This document shows, piece after piece, positions 16,370 through 26,700 of a stretch of 64,000 nt of DNA (its first letter is position 1; every line of letters starts with the position of its first letter). This stretch comes from Clostridiales bacterium (GTDB lineage: Bacteria; Bacillota; Clostridia; Lachnospirales; Lachnospiraceae): assembly GCA_003343625.1 (NCBI GenBank), contig QAKV01000022.1:31665-95664 (forward strand). The letters are read 5' to 3'. The notes below the pieces were generated by a model, which was given only the letters and a program-made list of their open reading frames with translations, was not told where the DNA came from and did not search any database. A program made the translations under genes and the position numbers.

Positions 16370-17652
16370 ACGATAACTTCAGAAACGAAACATTCCGAAT
16401 TCTTGCCGAGAACCAAACCGTCTCAAACGACACGTGGAAAACGGGGTTAAACAATAACGATCTCATCATCGGCCCCAGCGGGGCGGGAAAAACCCGCGGA
16501 TATGTCCTTCCGAATATCATGCAGTGTAACGAAAGCATTATTGTCGCTGACAGCAAAAACACCCTTCGGGATAAAACGCAGAAACTGCTCCGGGAGAATG
16601 GCTACCATGTCATCAACATCAATATATCGGATCTTTCCGATGCTTCCTGCGATGGCTATAATCCGCTGGACTATATCCATTATGACAAAAAGAAAGGGCT
16701 GTACAATGAGCAGGATATCATGACCGTTTCGGCCTGTCTGGTTCCATGTCAGGACCTTCGCGAACCTTTTTGGGAATGTGCCGCGCGCATGTTCCTGGAT
16801 TGCCTGATCGCCTATGTGCTGGAATGCCTGCCGGAGCAGGAGCACCATTTGGGCAGTGTGGAAACGCTGTTCTTCGAAATGGGAAACAAATATTTCCACC
16901 GCATGTTTAACGAACTCGGGGAACTCAACCCGCAGAGCTTCGCTTACCGCCGGTATAAACTGGCGATGACGCTGGCGCCCGCCGACAGGACATTCTCCTC
17001 CGTTATGGGGATCCTGGCGGAAAAGCTGAGCACGCTCCTCACCGAGGACGTCAAGGCATTATTCCAGAAACCCAGAAAAATACGTTTCCAGGATCTCGGA
17101 AGAAGAAAATCCGCCGTTTTTATCGGCGTCAGCGATACGGATCGTTCCTGCGACAGGCTCGTGACCCTCTTTTTCGCTCAGGCCCTGCATGAACTTTGCA
17201 TGAGCGCTGACATGGACTACCCGTCCCACAGGCTTCCTGTCCCGGTACGCCTGATACTGGATGATTTCGCTGCAAACGGAAGTATTCCGGATCTGGATAA
17301 AATCATTTCCGTAATCCGGTCACGGGAAATTTCCGTCAGCATCATCCTGCAAAGCCTCTCACAGCTCGAGGCGCTTTACGGGGACGCGCGATGCAAAACA
17401 ATCCTCAACAACTGTGATACCTGTCTGTACCTCGGGGGACAGGATGTGGATACAGCGCGTTATATCAGCGTGAAGGCCGATAAATCAATCCACAGTATCC
17501 TCAATATGCCGTTAGACAACGCATGGCTGTTCCAAAGGGGGCATATGCCCAGGTCTGTCCGCAAATATGTTCCGGAAACAGAGACAATTGCGGCGGAAAA
17601 CACCAAACACAACAAAGAAAGGAAAAATGTGAAAAATGTACGATATCTATAA
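16366..17652 (+). CDS. VirD4/TraG-like P-loop ATPase without membrane domain
   Basis: The 428-residue protein resembles the ATPase domain of type IV coupling proteins (HerA/FtsK superfamily). Walker A is GPSGAGKT (36-43) and Walker B is LILDDF (about 296-301). The sensor-like region ILNNCDTCLYLGGQD and the ending MPLDNAWLFQRG are typical of TraG/VirD4. True coupling proteins are usually 550-700 residues with N-terminal membrane spans; none is present here, and no relaxase or mating-channel gene is nearby. It may therefore be a soluble hexameric motor with another job. It overlaps the ClpP-like gene by 4 nt and the last gene by 17 nt. Confidence 0.85.
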   Translation: MNDNFRNETFRILAENQTVSNDTWKTGLNNNDLIIGPSGAGKTRGYVLPNIMQCNESIIVADSKNTLRDKTQKLLRENGYHVININISDLSDASCDGYNPLDYIHYDKKKGLYNEQDIMTVSACLVPCQDLREPFWECAARMFLDCLIAYVLECLPEQEHHLGSVETLFFEMGNKYFHRMFNELGELNPQSFAYRRYKLAMTLAPADRTFSSVMGILAEKLSTLLTEDVKALFQKPRKIRFQDLGRRKSAVFIGVSDTDRSCDRLVTLFFAQALHELCMSADMDYPSHRLPVPVRLILDDFAANGSIPDLDKIISVIRSREISVSIILQSLSQLEALYGDARCKTILNNCDTCLYLGGQDVDTARYISVKADKSIHSILNMPLDNAWLFQRGHMPRSVRKYVPETETIAAENTKHNKERKNVKNVRYL

Positions 17653-18040
17653 TTCCTACCTCATGGCGCCCTGCTCTATCCCCATGGATAAAATGCTCGC
17701 CATTTATCGGAATATGATGGATGAACTCGATGATAAAGATGAAGAAGCATATGTATTCTACAGGGATATCCTGCAGGCTTCCCTGGACTACGCCAGGCTG
17801 CGCAGCCGCTGGAATCTGATGGGGCAAAAAGAACGGCTGGAATCAGATCCGGAACGAACCCGAAAACATAACCGCGTGATCCTCAGCATCAATATGCTCG
17901 CGAGGTATTTGGTCCAACGGGGGAAGAAGGCCGCCTGGCGGCAGGCCCTGGGCGATGAAAACAGAGATCCCTCTGTCAGAAAAGCGATCGGAGATTACGC
18001 CTGCTTTCTGGTATTTCTGCAGTGCCTGGACGCAAGATAA
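17636..18040 (+). CDS. Small helical protein, last gene of the ClpP/VirD4 operon (possibly DUF3232-like)
   Basis: The 134-residue protein is mostly helical and charged, with blocks RLRSRWNLMGQKERLESDPERTR (split by a turn), HNRVILSINMLARYL and AIGDYACFLVFLQCLDAR. The general pattern recalls the DUF3232 family of Clostridia, but I could not confirm this. ATG 17636 lies inside the end of the VirD4-like gene (17-nt overlap), following AAAGGAAAAATGTGAAAA. A bidirectional hairpin after it closes the operon. No signal peptide, membrane segment or catalytic motif is seen. Confidence 0.7.
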   Translation: MYDIYNSYLMAPCSIPMDKMLAIYRNMMDELDDKDEEAYVFYRDILQASLDYARLRSRWNLMGQKERLESDPERTRKHNRVILSINMLARYLVQRGKKAAWRQALGDENRDPSVRKAIGDYACFLVFLQCLDAR

Positions 18041-18060
18041 ACCGCAGGCCCGGCATAAAA

Positions 18061-18087
18061 CTGCCAGCAGGTCTCGCCTGCTGGCAG
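18061..18087. terminator. Bidirectional hairpin terminator between the island and hppA
   Basis: CTGCCAGCAGG at 18061-18071 and CCTGCTGGCAG at 18077-18087 form a perfect 11-bp stem with a 5-nt loop. Minus-strand T4 follows for hppA, and a weaker A/T run follows on the plus strand. Confidence 0.85.
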
Positions 18088-18124
18088 AAAATTTATATTT
18101 TCGATTGTCTGCTTATCGCCGGGA

Positions 18125-20212
<2,088 letters not shown>

Positions 20213-20307
20213 AAATTCACCCCTTTCTTTATTATGCTGACGGAATCATACAGCTGGCGGGTTTTGATAAGGGGAAAACCGCCTAAAAAACCCTTCCAAA
20301 ACCCATT

Positions 20308-20336
20308 ATAATACATCATTTTGCAGAATCAAACAA
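20308..20336 (-). promoter_or_regulatory. Predicted promoter of hppA
   Basis: On the minus strand TTGTTT (20336-20331) and TATTAT (20313-20308) are 17 bp apart; TATAAT overlaps the -10. The leader then contains GGCGGTTTT pairing with AAAACC(C)GCC, a hairpin upstream of the hppA ribosome site. Confidence 0.55.
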
Positions 20337-20382
20337 TTTTTTCCCTCTTTTTGCAGCGAACGGATCTTTTACGGGTTCTTTT

Positions 20383-21648
20383 TTACGGCTCTGCAATCCG
20401 GGATACGGCAGTATAGATGCCGGAGATTTCGTACCAGGTGGGATAATCTGCGATCCCGTTTGCGGGCAAATCGAAAATCCGCTGGAAAGTTTCCACTGCC
20501 TGAGCGGTTTGTTCGCCATAAATGCCGTCTGCAGTTACGGTGGGGATCGCGGGGAAGTTTTTGGCGATTCGGTTCAACTGCTCCTGAAGCTGCCGCACTT
20601 TTGTGCCGGAAGAACCGACGGTAAGGTTGTAGCCGGGCCAGGAGGAAGGGACACCGCTGATGGCCTCCGCGGAATTGATAAACATATCGTTCCCGTAATA
20701 GTAGCGGATGATTTCGATGGCGGAATAGCCCTGATCCCCCAGATATTTGGAACCCCATTGGGAAAGGCCCTGGCAGGTGACCCGTTCCCCGTCGCAGTAG
20801 CTGGTAAAAATCGGTTGTTGCACACCGGGGCGGGAAAGATAATTGGCGAAAACAGAGTCTACCAGGCGGTCGATATCGCTGAAAATGTTTCTTCCGTAGA
20901 TGAATTTCTGATCGTAAGCTGTGGAAGAAGTGATGGTGAAAGGATATCCTTTGGAGCGGTACCACTCCGTGTATACCCGGTTGAGGGTGAAGGACTGGAT
21001 GGCCAGGATATTGGCGTAGATGGCGCTTTCCGGCCAGGTAGCATAGATTTCGGAAGAGGCCACATTTTTAATGTAATCTTTGTAGCGTACATAATAATTA
21101 GGAGCGCTGGAATCATTCGGGAGGCCGTCGTGAACGATCACGTATTCCGGAATGACCACGCGGTTTAAAATGATTTCCCCTGTTTCCGGGTCGGTCTTGA
21201 TTTCGGCTTCCGGGATTTTGGGAGGATACTCTCCGTACAGGGTGTGATCCGGAATATTGATATCTTCCTCCTCTCCGCCTGCCTCTTCCAGAGGAGTCAT
21301 GGAGATGTTCTGAAGGCTGATTTCGTCGGGAAGAAGTTCGGAGCCTATGATGCGAACCGGCTCGTATCCGGGCGCGGTCACTTCGATATCATAGTCCGTA
21401 TAGGGACGCGGCTGGGAGGGCTCCATGGAATAGGCCAGATTGGGAGCGGGCAGTTCGACCGGCCGGGTCTGGCCGGATTCATTCGTGGTGAGCTGCTCGA
21501 TGATTTCGCTTGGAGTATCGCTGTTGGAAATCGTCACGGTAGCGCCCGCCACGGGGAAAAATCCTACGGATGAGGTGACGTTGACCTGCAGCGTTCCGGA
21601 AAACGCGCTTCCCGACGTCTCCTGAGCGGCAAATAGGGATTTGGACAT
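20383..21648 (-). CDS. SpoIID/LytB-domain protein with C-terminal peptidoglycan-binding domain
   Basis: The 421-residue protein has three parts. The N-terminus is a carboxypeptidase-regulatory-like beta domain (GTLQVNVTSSVGFFPVAGATVTI). The middle is a SpoIID-type segment (about 170-340; YIKNVASSEIYATWPESAIYANILAIQSF, split by turns, and LSQWGSKYLGDQGYSAIEIIRYYYG). The C-terminus is a PG-binding-1 domain (VGSSGTKVRQLQEQLNRIAKNF, DGIYGEQTAQAVETFQR). SpoIID proteins trim peptidoglycan stem-less glycans during engulfment in sporulation. No signal peptide is seen, which is odd for a wall enzyme. Its start codon sits directly after the terminator of the upstream ABC operon, whose stem holds the ribosome site. 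Confidence 0.8.
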   Translation of the reverse strand: MSKSLFAAQETSGSAFSGTLQVNVTSSVGFFPVAGATVTISNSDTPSEIIEQLTTNESGQTRPVELPAPNLAYSMEPSQPRPYTDYDIEVTAPGYEPVRIIGSELLPDEISLQNISMTPLEEAGGEEEDINIPDHTLYGEYPPKIPEAEIKTDPETGEIILNRVVIPEYVIVHDGLPNDSSAPNYYVRYKDYIKNVASSEIYATWPESAIYANILAIQSFTLNRVYTEWYRSKGYPFTITSSTAYDQKFIYGRNIFSDIDRLVDSVFANYLSRPGVQQPIFTSYCDGERVTCQGLSQWGSKYLGDQGYSAIEIIRYYYGNDMFINSAEAISGVPSSWPGYNLTVGSSGTKVRQLQEQLNRIAKNFPAIPTVTADGIYGEQTAQAVETFQRIFDLPANGIADYPTWYEISGIYTAVSRIAEP

Positions 21649-21696
21649 AAAAAACCTCGCGCATTTCTGTTGTGTTACAGTATATGCGCGGAGGTT
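21649..21696 (-). terminator. Terminator of the GntR-ABC operon that overlaps the next gene's ribosome site
   Basis: On the minus strand AACCTCCGCGCAT pairs with ATGCGCGAGGTT (one bulge), then T-rich sequence runs straight into ATG 21648. The GAGG ribosome site is within the stem. Confidence 0.75.
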
Positions 21697-21731
21697 GTTT
21701 CACGTGTCTGCGGAGGAGACGAAAGCGCGGG

Positions 21732-22559
21732 TCAGTCCAGATTCAGACATTTTCTCATGATATAATCCGATACGAAGAAAAGGATCGCAGAGAGGAAGAT
21801 TTCCACAAAAAAGCTGATGATATAGATGGTTCGCATGAAAGCGGGCATGACCAGTGAGAAAAACTGCTCCGCCTCATCTGCGTGGGTGATGATCACTCCG
21901 GTCATCCCGGGCAGAATGAAGAAGGAGGAGGCGGTGGAAATCAGCGCGTTGATGCCCAGATAACACAGGATCGCTGCCAGCACTTTATGGCGGGGGAACA
22001 GCTGTCCCAGACAGACTGCGGTATAGAGCGTGATAGCGGTGAACGCGCAGTTGACGATCAGATATGGGAACAGGTAAAAGAGCGCTCCCGGTATGCTTCC
22101 TCCCAAGGTGGCCAGAAGGGACTCGGATACCATAGAGAGATCTCCGGGGTCGAAATAGGCCAGTTTGGGGAGGGCGGCCATGGTTACGGGCAGGATGAGG
22201 AGGAGCATTAGCAGATTGACGATCCACAGCCATGCCGATGCCACCAGCGCCTTCGAGGTGAGGAGCATCCACGGCTTCACCGGAAGGGTGTGCATCAGAT
22301 ATCCTTCGTCTGTATACAGGTTTTTGTAGAAGCGCACCCCGAGATAAACGGCGAGGATCAGGCTGACGGAGCAGATGAGCATCACGTATCCCAGGAAAAG
22401 AACCGTATTTCCCACGTTGAGCTCGACATCGGGCGCAGGGGAAGCGGCGAAATGGAAGTACAGAGCGCTGACAGCGGAAAGGGCCAGGATGATACTTGAG
22501 ATCAGCGCCGGGATTTTCCAGGTCTCCAGCCATTCATGGCGCAAGAGTTTTTTTAACAT
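21732..22559 (-). CDS. ABC-2-type transporter permease
   Basis: The 275-residue protein has about six predicted membrane spans, starting MLKKLLRHEWLETWKIPALISSI, a typical opening of ABC-2 permeases paired with GntR/YtrA-type operons. It would form the membrane pore for the ATPase encoded upstream. It overlaps that gene by 7 nt. Gene order regulator, ATPase, permease matches Firmicutes ytr/yhc-like export systems, often involved in envelope stress or antibiotic efflux; the actual substrate is unknown. The ending CLNLD follows the last span. The transcript ends at the hairpin 21649-21696. Confidence 0.85.
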   Translation of the reverse strand: MLKKLLRHEWLETWKIPALISSIILALSAVSALYFHFAASPAPDVELNVGNTVLFLGYVMLICSVSLILAVYLGVRFYKNLYTDEGYLMHTLPVKPWMLLTSKALVASAWLWIVNLLMLLLILPVTMAALPKLAYFDPGDLSMVSESLLATLGGSIPGALFYLFPYLIVNCAFTAITLYTAVCLGQLFPRHKVLAAILCYLGINALISTASSFFILPGMTGVIITHADEAEQFFSLVMPAFMRTIYIISFFVEIFLSAILFFVSDYIMRKCLNLD

Positions 22560-23266
22560 GAGAACACCTCCCGAAAATAGGAATCTACGGATTTGCCGTA
22601 GGCATTGCGGATATCCTCAACGCTGGACGTGAGGGTGATTTTTCCGTCCTTCAAAAAGATCACATCGTCCAGTATGGGCTCGATATCGGAAATCAGATGG
22701 GTGGAAAGCAAGATGGATGCTTCTTCATTATAATCCTGAATAATGGTCTTTAAAATATAGTCTCTGGCGGCGGGGTCAACGCCCGCGATGGGTTCATCCA
22801 GAATATACAGCTGCGCTTTCCTGCTCATCACCATGATCAGCTGTACCTTTTCCTTCGTCCCTTTGGAGAGGGTTTTTAAAGGGCAATCCGGCGAAATCTG
22901 CAGGGAGGAGAGCATGGACAGCGCCTTTTCGGAATCGAAATCCGCATAGAAATCCGTAAAGTAGGAGAGCAGCTGTTTCACCCGGATACCGGAGGGAAGA
23001 TAACTGCGCTCGGGCAGATAGGAAACGCAGGCTTTGGTCTCGGGACCGGGGAGATTCCCCGCGATGAGGATCTGTCCGCGCCCGGGGGTCAACAGCCCGT
23101 TCATCAGTTTGATGAGCGTGGTCTTTCCGCTGCCGTTGGGGCCCAACAGCCCGATGATGTGGCCCCTGGGAATGTCCAGGCTGATATCGTCCAGGGCGAT
23201 GTGTTTCCCATACTTTTTGCTCAGGTTACGGATGGAAACCAGGCTGCCGGTATGCATTTCATTCAT
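22553..23266 (-). CDS. ABC transporter ATP-binding protein
   Basis: The 237-residue ATPase has Walker A GPNGSGKT (about 40-47), a signature-region variant reading LSKGTKEKVQL, Walker B LYILDEP followed by IAGVDPAARD, and the switch histidine in LLSTHLISD. All catalytic positions look intact. It partners with the downstream ABC-2 permease and overlaps the GntR gene by 8 nt. The LSKGTKEK signature replaces the usual LSGGQ, as is common in this YtrB/YhcG-like subgroup. Expression is probably repressed by the first gene product. Confidence 0.92.
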   Translation of the reverse strand: MNEMHTGSLVSIRNLSKKYGKHIALDDISLDIPRGHIIGLLGPNGSGKTTLIKLMNGLLTPGRGQILIAGNLPGPETKACVSYLPERSYLPSGIRVKQLLSYFTDFYADFDSEKALSMLSSLQISPDCPLKTLSKGTKEKVQLIMVMSRKAQLYILDEPIAGVDPAARDYILKTIIQDYNEEASILLSTHLISDIEPILDDVIFLKDGKITLTSSVEDIRNAYGKSVDSYFREVFSC

Positions 23267-23633
23267 GGCTGTCCCCTCCTTTGTGCTCCGAGAGCATCGC
23301 TATGATTTCCGCTCTGTCGAAGCCGAGATTGTTCATCTGGGTCAGAAACTGGCTGATTTGTTCTTCTGCCAGTTCTCTGCGCGTTTCGTTGATCATGGCT
23401 GTATCCTCCGTAACGACGCGTCCGCTGGTACGCATCGTGATAATCAGTCCGGTTCGCTCCAGTTCGGCGAACGCCTTCTGCATCGTGTTGGGATTGACGC
23501 TGGCTGTGGCAGCCAGCTCCCGGACGCTGGGAAGCCGTCCGCCCGGCGGATAAACGCCGGAAACGATTTCAGTCTTAAGTCGCTCCACCAGCTGCGCGTA
23601 AATAGGGCGATCCGATTGCAGTGTCCATGCCAT
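23259..23633 (-). CDS. GntR family (YtrA subfamily) transcriptional regulator
   Basis: The 124-residue protein has the GntR winged helix (IYAQLVERLKTEIVSGVYPPGGRLPSVRELA, split across helices, then NPNTMQKAFAELERTGLI) and only a short C-terminal tail, which defines the YtrA subfamily. These proteins repress their own operon of ABC genes until an inducer, often a wall-active compound, appears. ATG 23633 was chosen because AGGAG lies 9 nt upstream; an in-frame TTG at 23654 is less likely. A palindromic operator-like site at 23664-23681 sits just upstream. Confidence 0.88.
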   Translation of the reverse strand: MAWTLQSDRPIYAQLVERLKTEIVSGVYPPGGRLPSVRELAATASVNPNTMQKAFAELERTGLIITMRTSGRVVTEDTAMINETRRELAEEQISQFLTQMNNLGFDRAEIIAMLSEHKGGDSHE

Positions 23634-23663
23634 TCTCCTTGCTCCTTTCTTCAAATTTCAAAT

Positions 23664-23681
23664 GTATTACTAACTTAGTAC
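23664..23681 (-). promoter_or_regulatory. Candidate GntR/YtrA operator
   Basis: GTATTACTAACTTAGTAC is an imperfect palindrome with GTAnTA and TAnTAC half-sites and a perfect TACTAA-C-TTAGTA core. It lies about 30 nt upstream of the gntR start, a suitable place for autorepression. Confidence 0.5.
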
Positions 23682-23718
23682 AATGATACTGCTGAATGAA
23701 CAGAAAGTCAAGCAGCGG

Positions 23719-23747
23719 TTGCGCGAAAAAATAAAATAGAGTACAAT
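23719..23747 (+). promoter_or_regulatory. Predicted promoter of the DUF5717 operon
   Basis: TTGCGC at 23719-23724 and TACAAT at 23742-23747 are 17 bp apart, 43 nt before ATG 23791. Confidence 0.55.
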
Positions 23748-23790
23748 AAAAAAACAGGAAACAGGTGTTTGGACGGCAGGAGGCGGTAAG

Positions 23791-26700
23791 ATGCGGGAAA
23801 TGCGGGATCGGATTCTGGCGGAGGGCTGGAGGAAGGCGGAGGGACAGCTGAATTTTTCCACAAAGCGGGTAGAGCTTGCAGGATTGCCGGATCAGAAGCT
23901 GGAAGGCTATTTCACAATCGAGAGCACTGCGGGAGGGCGGACGGAAGGTTTTCTCTCTTCTTCCGACGGACGGATGCAGTGCCTGACTCCCTTTTTTAGC
24001 GGCGGCGCAGAACAGATCGAGTACCGGTTTGATACGGTCGGCATGCAGGAGGGCGAGACGCGCAGCGGCCGCTTTTTTATTGTGTCCAACTGCGGGGAAT
24101 ACGAACTGCTCTGGACGGTCTCCGTTCTGGAGCGGGAGGGAGAGAGCACTCTGGGCAGGATCGGCAACCTGTCTCAATTTGCCAATTTGGCGCGCACTTC
24201 CTGGCGGGAAGCCGTCAAATTTTTCTATACTGAGGATATGCGCCGGCTCTGCCAAAAACAGGGAGAAGAGCTGTTCGCTTTGTACAGGGGATTTGGGGCC
24301 AATGCAGGCAATGAGGACAATGTAGAGCGCTTTCTGGTGGCGGTGAACAGGAAGCAGCCCATCGCCTTTGAGCCCGTCCGCCGCCAGATCGCAGTCGAAG
24401 ACGTAAGGGGGCACATCAGCGAAGAGATACAGATCCTGAAAAACGGCTGGGGGCCGGTGCGGTTGTCGGTGAAGGCCCGAGGAGATTTTCTGTCCGTGGA
24501 AAGGAGCTGGATCGGAGAGGATGATTTTCTGGGGAATCTGTGCAGGGTCCCCGTCTTTCTGGAGGAGGGGAGGATGCACGCCGGACGCAATTTCGGCGAA
24601 GTCACATTCAGCTCGCTTTACGGAAGTTTCACGGTGGAGATCACAGCCGTTAAGCGGGCTCCGGGAACCGGGGAAAAGGATGGAAAAGGAAGAGCGCTGC
24701 GGGCGGCAGACGTCCGGCTGGTTCGCCTGTATGAACAGCTGCGGATGAAGCGGATGGATCCGGAAGAGTGGAGGACGAAGGCGAGGGAGTGCGTGGAGGA
24801 GATCTCCCATCTGATTCCGCAGAGCCCGATCCCCCGGCTCTTTATGGCTCAGATTCTCATGACGGAAGACAAGATGGAGGAAGCGGGCTGGATTTTGAAC
24901 CGCGTGCAGCTGAAATCCAGACAGGAGGATCCGGCCGTCTTCTGCTATTACCTGTATTTGACCACTTTGTATAACAGGGAGGAAGCCTACGGACAGAAGG
25001 TGCAGCAAAAGGTGCGGGAACTGTTCGAGCAGAACCCGGGGGAGTGGAGGATAGCCTGGCTCCTTTTGTTCCTGGCACCGGAGCTCGACCGCAGTCCCGG
25101 CAGGAAGTGGGCTTTTCTGGAACGCCGGTTTTCAGAAGGGTGTACCAGCCCCCTTTTGTATCTGGAAGCGGTGCAGCTGATGAACAGCCGCCCCGTGCTT
25201 CTGAACAAGGTGGGGGGAATCGAAAAAAGAGTGCTGATGTATGGGGCCAGAAACGGGATTCTGGGCAGGGCGCTGGCCGGGCATGCGGCGGATCTGATCG
25301 GCAGGGAGAAGTATTACGATCCCGTCCTGTTCAGGATTTTGAAGCTCGCCTGGGAGAAGAAACCCGATGTGGAGGTATTGCAGGCGATATGCACCCTGCT
25401 GATCAAAGGCGGAAAGACCGGGCCGGCCTGGTATCCCTGGTACTACAGGGGAGTGAAGAAGGAGCTGCGCATCGCCCGGCTGTACGAGCATTATTTGATG
25501 AGCGTGGATCTGGAGCGGGAAGGGAAGATCCCCAGGCAGGCCCTCCTGTATTTCGCCTTTCAGAGCAACCTGGACTATGAACATGCCGCGTGGTTATATG
25601 CCGGTGTGGAAAGACACAGGGATGAGGATACGGACCTCTATCTGACTTATCGCCCTCAGATCGATCGCTTTGTGGAAGACCAACTCTCCAAAGGAAGGAT
25701 CAGCAGGGATTTGGCATGGCTGTATCGCCGTGTGCTCAAACCGAGGGAACTGCCCAAAGAAGCGCTCGATCAGCTGGCTTCCCTGCTGTGCAGCGTAGAG
25801 GTGAAGGCTCCCGATAAGGCCAAAGGCAGGATAGCGGTCGTATACGCCAGGCTGAAAGGAGAAAAAATTTACGCCATGCAGGGAGGAAAAGCCTGTGTGG
25901 ATCTTTACAGCCGCATGGATCAGGTGTTTTGGGAAGACGAGTCCGGGGGGCGGGAGCTGCTGAACGGGAAGGCCTCCATGACGCCGCTGTTTGCGGATCC
26001 GGGAGAGGAGTTCGAGAAGGAGATTCTGGGGCTGGCTGAGGACGTAACGGGCCTGGCCCTTGCGGTCACGGATCCCGCCGACCCGCAGGTTTGTCCGGAA
26101 AACGAGGAGGCCAGCATGACCGTGGTGGCGGAACCGTTTCTGGAAAAGGGATTCGGAAGGAAATTGCGGATCGCTCTGCTCCGGTATTTCGAAGAGCAGG
26201 ATCGCCCCCGGGATTTGAGCCTCCTGCTGGGACGGCTGAACCCGGAAGATATCGAGCCCGGAGATCGGACGGAGATCGTCCGATATCTGGCGCTGCAGGG
26301 AATGTACGAGAAGGCGTATGAATGGCAGAAACAGTTGGATCCGGATAAGCAGGATCCGAGGGTGCTGCTGCGCCTGTGCAGCCGTCTTCTGGATCAGGGA
26401 AGGTATCGCGAGGAGCCGGAGATGACGCGGCTGTGCTATGCGTCCGTCGTCCACAGGAAATACGATGCCTGCATACTGAGACAGCTGACGGAGCGCTATG
26501 AGGGCAGCGTCCGGGAAATGGAAGCGTTAAAGGCGGCTGCAGAAGGCTTCGGCATCGATACTTACCCGCTGTGCGAGCGGATTATGGAGCAGCTGCTTTA
26601 TACCGGCCAGGACGTGACCGAGCGGATGGATCTGCTGCGGCAGTATGTGGCGGAGGGCGGCAGGAGCGGGCTGGAAGGAGCCTTCCTGCATCGGTGCGCC

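Noticed and set aside
12346..18087. Whole island as an intact integrative conjugative element
   Set aside because: No integrase, relaxase, channel proteins or attachment repeats are present; at most it is a fragment or a separate system.
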